The notes: generated by a model from the letters alone, not told the origin. Shown: positions 34,001 through 42,014, counted from the first letter of the stretch. The stretch is DNA of 42,014 nt from Streptomyces albus subsp. chlorinus (GCF_013302895.1 NZ_VJOK01000001.1:1326329-1368342), one strand, 5' to 3'. Made by a program: numbers and translations.

Positions 34001-35386
34001 ATGGGCCAGGGCACCGACAGCAGCACCAGCACCAGCACAGACCGGGCACGGGAGCGGGCCCGCAAGGAGGCCGCGGACCTCACCTACCTGACCGGATTCG
34101 GCAACGAGCACAGCAGCGAGGCCGAGCCGGGCGCGCTGCCCGTCGGCCGCAACTCGCCCCAGCGGGCCCCCCTCGGGCTGTACGCGGAGCAGCTGAGCGG
34201 CACCGCGTTCACCGAGCCGCGCGCCCACAACCGGCGCTCGTGGCTCTACCGCATCCGCCCCTCGGCCGCGCACCCCCGGTTCGAGCGGATGGCGAACGGC
34301 GGCCTCGCGGGCGCCCCCTTCGACGAGACGGTCCCGGACCCCAACCGGCTGCGCTGGAACCCGCTGCCGGAGCCCCCCGAGGGCACCGACTTCCTCGCGG
34401 GCCTGTGGACGCTGGGCGGCAACGGGGACGTACGGCAGCGCAACGGCATGGCCGTGCACCTGTACGCCGCGAACGCCTCGATGACCGACCGGGTCTTCAG
34501 CGACGCCGACGGAGAGCTGCTGATCGTCCCCGAGCGCGGCGGGCTGCTGCTGCGCACCGAGTTCGGGCCGCTGTGCGCCGAGCCGGGCCATGTGGCGCTG
34601 ATCCCGCGCGGGGTGCGCTTCCGGGTGGAACTGCTGGACAGTCCGGCCGACGGCGGGCAGGACCGGGCCGCGCGCGGCTACGTGTGCGAGAACCACGGCC
34701 GCCCCTTCACCCTGCCCGACCTGGGCCCGATCGGCGCCAACGGGCTGGCCAACGCCCGCGACTTCCAGGCGCCCACGGCCGCCTACGAGGATACCGGGGG
34801 CCCGGTGGAGGTCGTCACCAAGTACTGCGGCAACCTCTGGAAGGCGGTCTTGGACCACTCGCCGCTGGACGTCGTCGCCTGGCACGGCAGCCATGTGCCC
34901 TACCGCTACGACCTGCGGCGGTTCAACGTCCTGGGCTCCATCAGCTACGACCATCCGGACCCCTCGGTCTTCACCGTGCTGACCTCGCCGTCGGACACCC
35001 CCGGCCTGGCGAACGTGGACTTCGTGCTCTTCGCGCCCCGCTGGCTGGTGGGCGAGGACACCTTCCGGCCGCCGTACTTCCACCGGAACGTGATGAGCGA
35101 GTACATGGGCCTGATCGAGGGCGCCTACGACGCCAAGGCCGAGGGCTTCGTGCCCGGCGGCGGCTCACTGCACACCATGATGTCGGCGCACGGCCCGGAC
35201 CGGGAGACCTTCGAGCGGGCCTCCGCTGCCGAGCTGGCGCCGCAGAAGGTGGACGACGGGCTGGCGTTCATGTTCGAGACCCGGTGGCCCGTCATCCTGA
35301 CCCGGCAGGCGGCCGAGGCCGGACATCTTCAGCGGGACTACGACGCGGTGTGGCAGGGTCTGGAGCGTCACTTCACGGCCCCCTGA
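34001..35386 (+). CDS. hmgA: Homogentisate 1,2-dioxygenase
   Basis: 461 aa. It starts near [20 protein letters not shown] and contains the family landmarks [42 protein letters not shown] and [15 protein letters not shown]. Iron ligands by alignment to the human enzyme: H361, E367 and H397 (SAHGPD), with the same spacing as H335/E341/H371. It opens the homogentisate ring to maleylacetoacetate in tyrosine and phenylalanine breakdown. ATG 34001 has GGGAG 6 nt upstream; ATG 33983 is possible. It has a clear promoter with a candidate operator and is followed by a GntR regulator. No fumarylacetoacetase or isomerase gene is in the window, so later steps are encoded elsewhere. Confidence 0.95.
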   Translation: MGQGTDSSTSTSTDRARERARKEAADLTYLTGFGNEHSSEAEPGALPVGRNSPQRAPLGLYAEQLSGTAFTEPRAHNRRSWLYRIRPSAAHPRFERMANGGLAGAPFDETVPDPNRLRWNPLPEPPEGTDFLAGLWTLGGNGDVRQRNGMAVHLYAANASMTDRVFSDADGELLIVPERGGLLLRTEFGPLCAEPGHVALIPRGVRFRVELLDSPADGGQDRAARGYVCENHGRPFTLPDLGPIGANGLANARDFQAPTAAYEDTGGPVEVVTKYCGNLWKAVLDHSPLDVVAWHGSHVPYRYDLRRFNVLGSISYDHPDPSVFTVLTSPSDTPGLANVDFVLFAPRWLVGEDTFRPPYFHRNVMSEYMGLIEGAYDAKAEGFVPGGGSLHTMMSAHGPDRETFERASAAELAPQKVDDGLAFMFETRWPVILTRQAAEAGHLQRDYDAVWQGLERHFTAP

Positions 35387-35405
35387 CGGTCGCTTCGAGT
35401 CGTGG

Positions 35406-35435
35406 CCTCCCCCGGCCGACGGCGTCGGGGGGAGG
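35406..35435. terminator. Hairpin between hmgA and gntR
   Basis: CCTCCCCC (35406-35413) pairs with GGGGGAGG (35428-35435), an 8-bp stem in the 77-bp gap. It could partly terminate hmgA transcripts, or protect their 3' end, and so set a lower level of the regulator. Confidence 0.45.
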
Positions 35436-35463
35436 ACCGCTCCCACCCGCGGAGGCACGCCCC

Positions 35464-36225
35464 ATGACGCCGCTGTTCACTCCGGACTCCGTCGAGCTGA
35501 ACCGGAAGCTGCCGCTCTGGTACCAGGTCTCTCAGTCGCTGCGCGCCTCCATACTGGGCCGCCCGCCCCAGGCGCCGGACCGGCTCCCGCCCGAGGACCA
35601 GCTCGCCGGCCACTACGGCGTCAGCGTGCTGACCATGCGGCAGGCCCTCAAGGAGCTGGAGACCGAGGGGCTGATCAGCCGGCACCGGCGGCGCGGCACC
35701 TTCATCGAACCCGACGCGCGCCGCGCCCGCCCGGTGCGGCTGCTGGGCTCGGTCGACACGATCGTGGCCCAGCAGTCCGGCGAGCCGACCACGCTGCTGG
35801 GGCACGGCCCCGAGCCGGTGCCCGCCGAGCTGGCCGAGCACTTCCCCGGACAGCGGGAGGTGATGGCCTACCGCAGGCTCCGCCACGACCGGGACAGCGG
35901 CGAGCCCGCCAACTGGGCGGTGAACCTCATCCGCGCCGACGTGGCGGAGCGCATCGACCCGGCCCAGCTGCGCCGGGGCTGGCCGATGACCAAGGTGCTG
36001 CGGGACAGCGTGGGGGTGCGGATCAGCAGCATCACCGACACCGTCGAGGCGCGGCTGGCCGACCCGGAGACGGCGCGGCTGCTGGAGGTGCCGCTGCTGA
36101 GCCCGATCCTGCACTACACCGGGGTGACCTACGACGGCGAGGGCGAGGTGGTCGACGTCGTGCGGATCCACTACCGGGGTGACCGCTTCGCGTTCTCCGT
36201 CACGCTGGAGAACGTCTCGGACTGA
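35464..36225 (+). CDS. GntR-family regulator, HutC/UTRA subfamily
   Basis: 253 aa. Winged helix (about 15-82): LPLWYQVSQSLRASILGRPP, RLPPEDQLAGHYGVSVLTMR, QALKELETEGLISRHRRRGT. A UTRA ligand domain (about 95-250) includes VMAYRRLRHDRDSGEPANWA and EARLADPETARLLEVPLLSP. ATG 35464 follows GGAGG. It lies 77 bp after hmgA on the same strand, so it is the likely local regulator of homogentisate breakdown. The ligand may be homogentisate or a product of it (inferred). Transcription ends at the strong hairpin at 36275. Confidence 0.9.
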   Translation: MTPLFTPDSVELNRKLPLWYQVSQSLRASILGRPPQAPDRLPPEDQLAGHYGVSVLTMRQALKELETEGLISRHRRRGTFIEPDARRARPVRLLGSVDTIVAQQSGEPTTLLGHGPEPVPAELAEHFPGQREVMAYRRLRHDRDSGEPANWAVNLIRADVAERIDPAQLRRGWPMTKVLRDSVGVRISSITDTVEARLADPETARLLEVPLLSPILHYTGVTYDGEGEVVDVVRIHYRGDRFAFSVTLENVSD

Positions 36226-36274
36226 GGGACCGACCGGACCGGGGGGCGGACGCGGTCCGCGGGTGGAGAAAGGA

Positions 36275-36324
36275 CCGGCGTCCGGCCGGGAGCCGGGGGA
36301 AACCGGCTCCCGGCCGGACGCCGG
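36275..36324. terminator. Perfect 22-bp stem terminator
   Basis: 36275-36296 and 36303-36324 are perfect reverse complements (22 bp) around a GGGAAA loop. It lies about 50 bp after gntR and before the convergent small gene at 36419, and is the strongest hairpin I saw in the window. Confidence 0.8.
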
Positions 36325-36418
36325 GTCGAGCCAGGGGCCGGGATCGACGGGGAGCGCCGGGTGGAACCGGAGAGAGCGGCCGCCGGGACGTCCGCGCGAG
36401 GCGGTCCGGCGGCCGCCG

Positions 36419-36685
36419 TCAGCCGCGTCCGCCGAAGAGCGATCGGCGCAGCTTGCGCAGCGGAGCGAAGAGCGAGACCCGCGCGCTGCGGTTCCTCGCC
36501 CGGCTCCGCACGGCGTCGCGCTGCGTGATCTCCCGCATCAGCGTCGTCGCGTCCTCCGCCTCGACCTGAGGGACGGCGGGTCCTGCGAGCACGGAGAGGT
36601 GCCGGTCGAGGCGCGAACTCGTCGCGCCAGTCCCGCATTTGATCGCGGGCACTCGCGCCCTGCTGCCGACTGTTATCTGTTCCAT
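36419..36685 (-). CDS. Small basic protein, 88 aa, unknown function
   Basis: ATG 36685 has GGGGAG 5 nt upstream. The product starts MEQITVGSRARVPAIKCGTG and continues ATSSRLDRHLSVLAGPAVPQ, with a central acidic patch (VEAEDATTL), then MREITQRDAVRSRARNRSAR and a basic C-terminus FAPLRKLRRSLFGGRG. It has one Cys (residue 17), no membrane helix and no signal peptide. It is divergent from the AAA ATPase gene (287-bp spacer). I do not know the family. The tidy N-terminal block followed by a basic tail could suit an RNA-, DNA- or membrane-associated adaptor; this is speculation. Confidence 0.7.
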   Translation of the reverse strand: MEQITVGSRARVPAIKCGTGATSSRLDRHLSVLAGPAVPQVEAEDATTLMREITQRDAVRSRARNRSARVSLFAPLRKLRRSLFGGRG

Positions 36686-36728
36686 GTCACTCCCCACCCG
36701 TACGAGGGCACCCGGCCCGGGCAGAGTA

Positions 36729-36734
36729 ACCCTA
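36729..36734 (-). promoter_or_regulatory. -10 box for the 88-aa protein gene
   Basis: TAGGGT on the minus strand (36734-36729) would start transcription near 36722, giving a leader of about 37 nt with the ribosome site. No clear -35. Confidence 0.35.
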
Positions 36735-36972
36735 TCTCCCGACTACGACATGCGTGCATCCCGGTCACAGCATTCACCTGCCTCACAAGGCGGTTGACGC
36801 ACACGGTACGCCGTCCCGGCCCCCGGCGGACACCCCGCGAAGCGCGACAAATACGGACACAGCGGCGGGAGTTCGGAAGCCGCCGGGCGCACACGGGGGC
36901 TCACGGGCTTCCCCTGGCGCGCGGGTGGCGCGCCGCGAAACCCGCGTGCGGGCCGGACCACCATGCCGGATC

Positions 36973-38109
36973 ATGGCCTTCATGAGTACCGACCGGAAGC
37001 AGCCCGCGGTCCCGCCGCAGACCGCACCCGAACAGGCGCTGGTCTCCCGGCTCCAGATCGACGACAGCGACTCCACCGGCGACATCATCGACGCCCTCTT
37101 CCTGGGCCGCTTCACCCTGGGGGAACAACCCTACTCCCGCAGCCACACCGTGGACCGCGTGAAGAAGGGCTCCACACTCCTGCCGCCGGGCGCGCGCGTG
37201 CTGCGCGAGGCCAAGGACGACAACTCCGGCTCGGTCCTCGCCGAGGGCGACGGATGGACGGTGCGGGTCTCGCGCTGGAACCGCGGCGCCGAGGTCACGG
37301 TCACCGCGATCACCGACGAACTCGCCGACCAGCTGCTGCGGCAGGCCGTGGAGGACGCGGAGGACGAGCCCGAGCCGCAGGAGGACCAGGTCTCCATGGG
37401 GTTCTGGTACCACTCCCCCATGCGCGGCCCGCGCCGCACCTCCCGCACCATCAGCGCGGGCTCGTGGGCCGAGGTGCGGCCGAACTACACGGCCCCGGTC
37501 GCCACCGCCCTCGACGGCCTGATGGGGCTCCGCCCCGACGACATCTCCGGGCGCCTCCTCCTGCTGCACGGACCGCCCGGCACGGGCAAGACCTCCGCAC
37601 TGCGGACGCTGGCCCGCTCCTGGAGCGAATGGTGCCAGGTGGACTGCGTCCTCGACCCCGAGCACCTGTTCAACAACATCGGCTACCTGATGGACATCGC
37701 CATCGGCGCGGACGACACCGACCCGGAGTCGGGCCGGTGGCGGCTGCTGCTCCTGGAGGACTGCGACGAGCTGATCCGCGGCGAGGCCAAGTACGCCGCG
37801 GGCCAGGCGCTCTCACGGCTGCTCAACCTCACCGACGGACTGCTGGGACAGGGCCGCAACGTGCTGGTGGGCGTCACCACCAACGAGGACCTGGAGCGGC
37901 TGCACCCGGCCGTGGTACGGCCCGGCCGGTGCCTGGCCCGCATCGAGGTCGGCTCCCTCACCCGGGACGAGGCCGTCTCCTGGCTGGGCACGGACGAGGG
38001 CGTCGGCCGGGAGGGCGCCACCCTCGCGGAGCTGTACGCCCTGCGGAAGGGCAAGCCCCCCGCCCACGTCCCCGGGCAGGAGCGCTCAGGCGCCGGCCTG
38101 TACCTGTGA
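36973..38109 (+). CDS. AAA-type ATPase (DUF5925-containing)
   Basis: 378 aa. An N-terminal region (about 1-170) contains DSTGDIIDALFLGRFTLGEQ and GWTVRVSRWNRGAEVTVTA, a domain I associate with DUF5925. The AAA core has Walker A GPPGTGKT (200-207), Walker B LLLLEDCDEL (E262/D263), sensor-1-like LVGVTTNED and an arginine-finger-like HPAVVRPGRC. It remodels an unknown partner using ATP. ATG 36973 (MAFMSTD) and 36982 are both possible and neither has a clear ribosome site. The gene is divergent from the 88-aa basic protein. The C-terminal coding end runs into tandem duplications of the stop-codon region. Confidence 0.85.
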   Translation: MAFMSTDRKQPAVPPQTAPEQALVSRLQIDDSDSTGDIIDALFLGRFTLGEQPYSRSHTVDRVKKGSTLLPPGARVLREAKDDNSGSVLAEGDGWTVRVSRWNRGAEVTVTAITDELADQLLRQAVEDAEDEPEPQEDQVSMGFWYHSPMRGPRRTSRTISAGSWAEVRPNYTAPVATALDGLMGLRPDDISGRLLLLHGPPGTGKTSALRTLARSWSEWCQVDCVLDPEHLFNNIGYLMDIAIGADDTDPESGRWRLLLLEDCDELIRGEAKYAAGQALSRLLNLTDGLLGQGRNVLVGVTTNEDLERLHPAVVRPGRCLARIEVGSLTRDEAVSWLGTDEGVGREGATLAELYALRKGKPPAHVPGQERSGAGLYL

Positions 38110-38213
38110 GCCGTCGCGGCCTGTGCATGTGAGCGGGTGCCGCCTGTGAGCGGGTGCCGCGCGTGGTGGATGTCCGGACGCGCCTGGCGGGACGTCCGGA
38201 CGCGCCTGGCGGA
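38105..38213. repeat. Two tandem duplications just after the ATPase gene
   Basis: TGTGAGCGGGTGCCGC is at 38128-38143 and 38145-38160 (period 17); a diverged third copy at 38105-38120 contains the ATPase stop codon. Next to them, GTCCGGACGCGCCTGGCGG is at 38172-38190 and 38194-38212 (period 22). The rest of the 222-bp spacer shows only the ribosome site of the next gene. Confidence 0.8.
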
Positions 38214-38331
38214 CCTGGTCCCGGCCCCCTCCGCACACCTCCTGAGGGGGACCGGGAGCCTGCCGGGACAACCATCACCCCCGCTCGGCTGTCTGTTACG
38301 GCAACAGCCCGCACCCGGGGGAGGACCCACC

Positions 38332-38937
38332 ATGCGCCGCACCCGCACCGTCGCCGCCCTGACCACCACCGCCGCCGCCCTCACCGCACTCGCCGCCACC
38401 GCCACCACCGCCACGGCGGCGGCCGGCCCGGGCTTCCTGGAGGCGGACGACCTGCCGCCGCACGCCACCTCCCCCTGGTACACGGGCGAGGTCGCCAAGG
38501 GCCTGCCCGACCCGGAGCCCTTCTGCGTCGACGGGGTGGTCCCTGACTCGGGGAAGACCTACCACCGCCTCTTCGGCACCGACTACGACACCCATGCCTC
38601 GCAGATCGGCGTCACGACGGCCTCCCGGCAGGCCGCCACCAAGCTCGCCGCGAAGCTGGAGTCGCGGGTGGCCGGCTGCGCGGCCGACTGGCTGCGGAAG
38701 AACCCGGGCAGCTCCGCGTCCTGGGACGACTACGGCAGGGTCGAGGCGGGCGACAGCGCCCACGTCTACGGTGTGCACACCGCACCGCCCGAGTCGGAGC
38801 ACGGGGTGAGCCTGTTCGCGGTGGTCCGCAAGGGCGCCAAGGTCACGGTGGTGCGCTGGGCGGAGATGGGCACGCTGGCGCACGCCCCGGTGGACGCGTT
38901 CCGTATGACGACCACCAAGGCGGCGGCCCGCCTCTGA
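38332..38937 (+). CDS. Secreted protein with possible PknH-like sensor domain, 201 aa
   Basis: ATG 38332 follows GGGAGG. A classic Sec signal peptide is seen: MRRTRTVAAL, a Thr/Ala-rich hydrophobic core (about 11-28) and an A-T-A-A-A cleavage region near residue 30. There is no lipobox Cys. The mature part begins AGPGFLEADDLPPHATSPWY, with two Cys (FCVDGVV and GCAADWL) that could form a disulfide, and VYGVHTAPPESEHGVSLFAV and VTVVRWAEMGTL. The beta/alpha pattern with W and paired Cys recalls the extracellular sensor domains of actinobacterial PknH-like proteins, but the match is weak. It probably acts at the cell surface. Confidence 0.75.
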   Translation: MRRTRTVAALTTTAAALTALAATATTATAAAGPGFLEADDLPPHATSPWYTGEVAKGLPDPEPFCVDGVVPDSGKTYHRLFGTDYDTHASQIGVTTASRQAATKLAAKLESRVAGCAADWLRKNPGSSASWDDYGRVEAGDSAHVYGVHTAPPESEHGVSLFAVVRKGAKVTVVRWAEMGTLAHAPVDAFRMTTTKAAARL

Positions 38938-39025
38938 CCGCCCGGCGGCGCTCGCCACCGGACCGCGCGCCCGGCGGCGCCGCCCTGCGCGGCTCCCGCC
39001 CGCCCCTGCCCGCCGCTCCCTGTCG

Positions 39026-39418
39026 CTACCTGCCGTAGGCGGCGCGCAGGGCGTCGCGGGCGGCGGCGCCGGCGGCGTCCTCGGTGATGCCGAGGCGGCG
39101 GGCCCGGGCGGCGAACGTCTGCGCCGCCTCGGCCAGCTCCCGCTCGGCGACCCCGCCCGCGGCGGCGACGAAGGTGCCGTTGCGGCCACGGGTCTCGATG
39201 ACGCCGTCGGTCTCCAGCGCCCGGTAGGCCTTGGCGACGGTGTTCGCCGCGAGCCCCAGCTCCTCGGCCAGGCCGCGTACGGTCGGCAGCTTGTAGCCGG
39301 TGGGCAGGTCGCCACCGCGCGCCAGCGCGGCGATGTGCGCGCGCACCTGCTCGTAGGGCGCCTCGGGCGCCTCGGTGTCGATGGTGAGGCGCAGGACGTT
39401 CGATGGGTTCCGCGGCAC
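39026..39418 (-). CDS. GntR-family regulator, YtrA subfamily
   Basis: 130 aa, the short length of YtrA proteins. Winged helix (about 10-80): TEAPEAPYEQVRAHIAALAR, LPTGYKLPTVRGLAEELGLA, ANTVAKAYRALETDGVIETR. A short helical tail (about 90-130) serves for dimerisation in place of a ligand domain. YtrA regulators usually control adjacent ABC transporter genes, but none is present; the neighbour upstream on the same strand is marP, 77 bp away. GTG 39418 has GGAGGT directly upstream. Confidence 0.9.
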   Translation of the reverse strand: MPRNPSNVLRLTIDTEAPEAPYEQVRAHIAALARGGDLPTGYKLPTVRGLAEELGLAANTVAKAYRALETDGVIETRGRNGTFVAAAGGVAERELAEAAQTFAARARRLGITEDAAGAAARDALRAAYGR

Positions 39419-39495
39419 GGGACCTCCGGGGAGCGAGCGGTCGTCACGGTGATTGTCCCCCACCGCGACGAGGCCGGGCCGGCGGCGGCCCGTGG

Positions 39496-40692
39496 TCACA
39501 GGGCCGAGCGGTCCCCGGTGTCCACGGGTTCGTGGGCGCCGGCGGCGCTCCGCGCGGCGTCGCGCACCTGCGCGGCCGTCAGCGCGTAGCCCGTGCTCGC
39601 GTCGGTGGTGGAGCGGGCGAAGACGACGCCGTACACCCGCCCGCCTGGCGTCAGCAGCGGCCCGCCGGAGTTCCCCGGCCGGACCTGGGAGCGTATGGCG
39701 TAGATGTCGCGGGTCGTCAGCTCGTCGCCGTAGATGTCCTGGCCGCGGGCGGGGGTGCGGGCGGCCACGGCGGCGGCGCGCAGGTCGAGGCCGCCGTTCT
39801 CGGGGTAGCCGGCGACCACGGCCTGGTCACCGCGGTCGGCGTCGCCGGCGAAGGGGAGGGCGGGCGCGGTGAGGCCGGGGACGTCCAGGACGGCGATGTC
39901 CTTCTCCGGGTCGAAGAGGACGACACGCGCCGCGTAGGGGCGGCCCGTCCCGGCGACGCGGACGGTGGGCGCGTCCACTCCGGCGACGACGTGCGCGTTG
40001 GTCATCACATGGCCGCGTGCGTAGACGAAGCCGCTGCCTTCCTGGCCCTGCCGGCCGCCGTCCACGTCGGCGACGCCCTCGACCTTGACGGTGCTGCGCT
40101 GGGCCGCCGTCGTCGCCGCCGGGGTGACCGAGTCGCCGGAGGGTTCGGGCACCGAGGCGCCCGGCTCCTGCTCGAAGGGGTTGAAGACCGGCGGGAAGCC
40201 CGCGGTGGTGAGCGCGCCGGTGGCACGGTTGAACCAGGTGGCCGCGCTGCCCGGCATCCTCTCGTGCACGCCCTCCAGCAGGGCGGAGCCGCGTATGGCC
40301 TGGTTGAGCGCGGGCGAGGGCGAGGCGGCCAGCGCGCTGCCGGCCATCCAGCCGACGACGAGCACGGCGACGACGTTGACGAGGGCACCGCCCGCCCCGT
40401 CCACCCAGCGCGCCGGGGTGCGGCTGAGCGCCTGCCGCAGCCGCCAGCCCAGCGGCGCGGCCAGGGCGTGCCCGCCGAGCGCGGGCACCAGCACGGTCAG
40501 CAGGGCCAGGACGGTGGCGCCCGTCGTCCCCCGGTCGACCAGGTCGAGGACGTAGGGCAGCAGCCAGACGCCGAGCACGGCGCCGCCGACGAAGCCGGCC
40601 AGCGAGACGAGCCCCGCCACCAGCCCTCGGCGGAAGCCCGAACCGGCGTAGCCGAGGGCGGCGATGATCAGGAGCAGATCCAGCAGGTTCAC
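39496..40692 (-). CDS. marP: MarP-family membrane serine protease
   Basis: 398 aa. Four N-terminal membrane helices (about 3-125, beginning MNLLDLLLIIAALGYAGSGF, CvpA-like) anchor an extracytoplasmic chymotrypsin-fold protease (about 200-390). The catalytic triad is H234 (TNAHVV), D265 (KDIAVLD) and S342 (GNSGGP), nearly the same numbering as mycobacterial MarP (H235/D264/S343, from memory). MarP helps cells survive acid and oxidative stress by processing cell-wall enzymes. The mycobacterial protein has a periplasmic disulfide; I see no Cys in this one. GTG 40692 has GGAG upstream. It is followed by the YtrA-type gntR gene on the same strand. Confidence 0.9.
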   Translation of the reverse strand: MNLLDLLLIIAALGYAGSGFRRGLVAGLVSLAGFVGGAVLGVWLLPYVLDLVDRGTTGATVLALLTVLVPALGGHALAAPLGWRLRQALSRTPARWVDGAGGALVNVVAVLVVGWMAGSALAASPSPALNQAIRGSALLEGVHERMPGSAATWFNRATGALTTAGFPPVFNPFEQEPGASVPEPSGDSVTPAATTAAQRSTVKVEGVADVDGGRQGQEGSGFVYARGHVMTNAHVVAGVDAPTVRVAGTGRPYAARVVLFDPEKDIAVLDVPGLTAPALPFAGDADRGDQAVVAGYPENGGLDLRAAAVAARTPARGQDIYGDELTTRDIYAIRSQVRPGNSGGPLLTPGGRVYGVVFARSTTDASTGYALTAAQVRDAARSAAGAHEPVDTGDRSAL

Positions 40693-41129
40693 GGCTCCGC
40701 TCCCTTCTGGTGCGCGCTTTCCCGTGGTGCGCCTTGCGCGCCTTCCCGTTGCGCGGGGCCCGGGTTCTTCGAGGTGCTCGGTGCTGCCGGGTGTGCGGAC
40801 AGGTGTGTGCGAACAGCGGTCTGTGCGAAGAACGCCGGATACCGGCTTCTGGTTCCCGCGTGTGACAGAGGGCACCCGGACCGTCGTCGGTGCGGGCGCC
40901 TTCCCCCTGCCTGTGCCGCCCGTGCCCGTGCCCGTTCCTGTGCCGCCGCTCAACCCCTCCTTAAGCGAGCCCTAAAGATCGCCGGACCGGGCGCCGAAGC
41001 CCCCCTCCGGGCGTGCGCCGTGGCTAACGTGCTGGTCGCCGGGGCGGGTTCACGGCCGGGCCGCAGGGGAGGCGGCGGACCGTGGCCCGGCCCGGACCCC
41101 CACGTCCCCGTTTCGAGGAGCCCTTCATC
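40693..41129. other. 437-bp divergent spacer between marP and the LPMO gene
   Basis: No gene seen. Near the LPMO, a perfect 9-bp inverted repeat, GGCCGGGCC (41054-41062) with GGCCCGGCC (41084-41092), lies in the probable 5' leader 38 nt before the ATG. A TAACGT at 41023-41028 could be a -10 box. The marP-proximal half has repeated GTGCGCGC/TTGCGCGC runs without a clear motif. Confidence 0.45.
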
Positions 41130-42014
41130 ATGACCGTTCGCCGCGAGGCCGCCGCCGGATTCGTCCGCAAGGCCACCGGAATCGCCCTGCTGGGTCTCGC
41201 CCCGCTGGCGCTCACCGTGGTCCCCGCGGGCACCGCCGTCGCGCACGGCTCCATGGCCGACCCCGTCAGCCGGGTCTCGACCTGCTTCGCCGAGGGGCCG
41301 GAGAGCCCGGAGTCGGCGGCGTGCAAGGCGGCCGTCGCGGCGAGCGGGCCGCAGGCGTTCTACGACTGGAACGAGGTCAACATCCCCGACGCTGCGGGCG
41401 AGCACCGCCGCATCATCCCGGACGGCAAGCTGTGCAGCGCCGGGCGGGACAAGTACAAGGGGCTGGACCTGCCGCGTGCGGACTGGCCGGCCACCGCGAT
41501 GACCGCGGGCGAGCACACCTTCACCTACAAGGCCACGGCCCCGCACAAGGGCACCTTCGAGCTGTACCTCACCAAGGAGGGCTACGACCCGGCGAAGCCG
41601 CTGAAGTGGTCCGACCTGGAGTCCGCACCATTCGCGAAGGTCACCGACCCGACGCTGAAGAACGGCAGCTACGTCATCGACGCCACCGTGCCCGAGCGGT
41701 CGGGACGGCACCTGGTCTACAGCATCTGGCAGCGCTCGGACAGCCCGGAGGCGTTCTACACCTGCTCGGACGTCACCTTCGGCGGGAAGAGCGCCGCCGG
41801 GGGCCGCGCCGCGCCCGCCCGGCCGGACGAGCGGCAGATCGAGGCGGGCCGCCCCAAGTCGACCGTGGACCACGCCGGGCACGGCGGCGACGGGCACACC
41901 GCCCGGGACCAGGCGGGGCACACGGGCCACCCGGGCCACGGCGGCCATCCGGACGGGACGGCCCGGGACCGCGCCGACGGCGCCCGGGACGCCGACGCGC
42001 CCGCACCGCAGGGC
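41130..42014 (+). CDS. AA10 lytic polysaccharide monooxygenase, His-rich tail (3' end outside window)
   Basis: 295 codons visible, still open at the window end. A signal peptide (1-38) ends PAGTAVA; the mature protein starts at H39 (HGSMADPVSRVSTCFAEGPE), so that H39 is the N-terminal copper ligand. H129 (TAGEHTFTYKATAPHKG) completes the histidine brace, and F209 in EAFYTCSDVTF fits the axial position. The AA10 core ends near 220. These copper enzymes cleave chitin or cellulose oxidatively. ATG 41130 follows GAGGAG. After the core comes a disordered linker with seven His within residues 248-273 (DHAGHGGDGH, AGHTGHPGHGGH) and ARD repeats. Such tails may bind copper or lead to a membrane anchor; the C-terminus is not visible. 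Confidence 0.92.
   Translation, partial: MTVRREAAAGFVRKATGIALLGLAPLALTVVPAGTAVAHGSMADPVSRVSTCFAEGPESPESAACKAAVAASGPQAFYDWNEVNIPDAAGEHRRIIPDGKLCSAGRDKYKGLDLPRADWPATAMTAGEHTFTYKATAPHKGTFELYLTKEGYDPAKPLKWSDLESAPFAKVTDPTLKNGSYVIDATVPERSGRHLVYSIWQRSDSPEAFYTCSDVTFGGKSAAGGRAAPARPDERQIEAGRPKSTVDHAGHGGDGHTARDQAGHTGHPGHGGHPDGTARDRADGARDADAPAPQG

Noticed and set aside
31427..35386. A 1319-codon open frame on the plus strand
   Set aside because: Only its last 461 codons are a gene (hmgA). The upstream part is the reverse of the ADH and ALDH genes and shows no protein family.
36275..38213. CRISPR array
   Set aside because: The repeats are single hairpins or two-copy tandem duplications with no regular spacers and no cas genes.

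Overview
High-GC actinomycete chromosome, almost certainly Streptomyces or a close relative. The evidence is third-position G/C codon use throughout, GTG/TTG starts, several leaderless starts with a -10 box 6-8 nt from the initiation codon, a DosR/DosS-type pair, a GvpO homologue, MarP, an AA10 lytic polysaccharide monooxygenase, and a dispersed intergenic repeat that I recognise from Streptomyces genomes. No rRNA, tRNA or CRISPR array was seen.

Layout. (1) 1-4.1 kb: start of a hemerythrin-like gene, a 57-aa ORF, an orphan gvpO, a PAS-PP2C phosphatase, an S4 RNA-binding protein and a DevR/DosR-like response regulator. (2) 4.4-8.7 kb: a metabolite-import module made of an AbgT transporter and a carboxypeptidase-G2-like M20 peptidase, divergent from a double-length Lrp/AsnC regulator. 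It is followed by a broken IS982-type transposase and an MFS gene whose start region is tandemly duplicated. (3) 10.9-15.9 kb: a DevS/DosS-like GAF-GAF kinase, then a HAD phosphoglucomutase and a GH65 disaccharide phosphorylase with no gap between them. The DevS-like kinase is the natural partner of the DevR-like regulator 7 kb upstream, so region 2 looks like an insertion into a stress/dormancy neighbourhood (inference).

(4) 16-24.3 kb: an acyl-CoA dehydrogenase plus APH-type kinase operon, a 49-aa membrane protein, an overlapping DUF202-DUF202-gluconokinase operon, a NUDIX hydrolase, a KSTD-like flavoprotein and a compositionally atypical multi-pass membrane protein of unknown function. (5) 24.4-33.8 kb: acyl/aldehyde catabolism under two TetR regulators. 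The SDR / acyl-CoA ligase / TetR operon shares an operator-like sequence with the dehydrogenase/kinase operon 11 kb away. The ALDH / ADH / TetR operon and a MaoC hydratase share a second, different palindrome. (6) 34-36.3 kb: hmgA (homogentisate dioxygenase) with a clear promoter and a candidate GntR operator, followed by the gntR gene and a perfect 22-bp terminator stem. (7) 36.4-42 kb: a small basic protein divergent from an AAA ATPase, a secreted protein, a YtrA-type GntR regulator, the MarP protease and the start of an AA10 LPMO with a His-rich tail that runs off the window.

Novelty candidates: the MFS gene with its 23-bp start duplication; the two inferred TetR regulons; the AbgT/CPG2/double-Lrp module; the atypical membrane protein at 22.7 kb; the small-protein/AAA pair at 36.4-38.1 kb; and repeated tandem duplications spanning gene ends. 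I found no defence system or natural-product cluster. Regulatory assignments come from motif reading by eye and were not tested.
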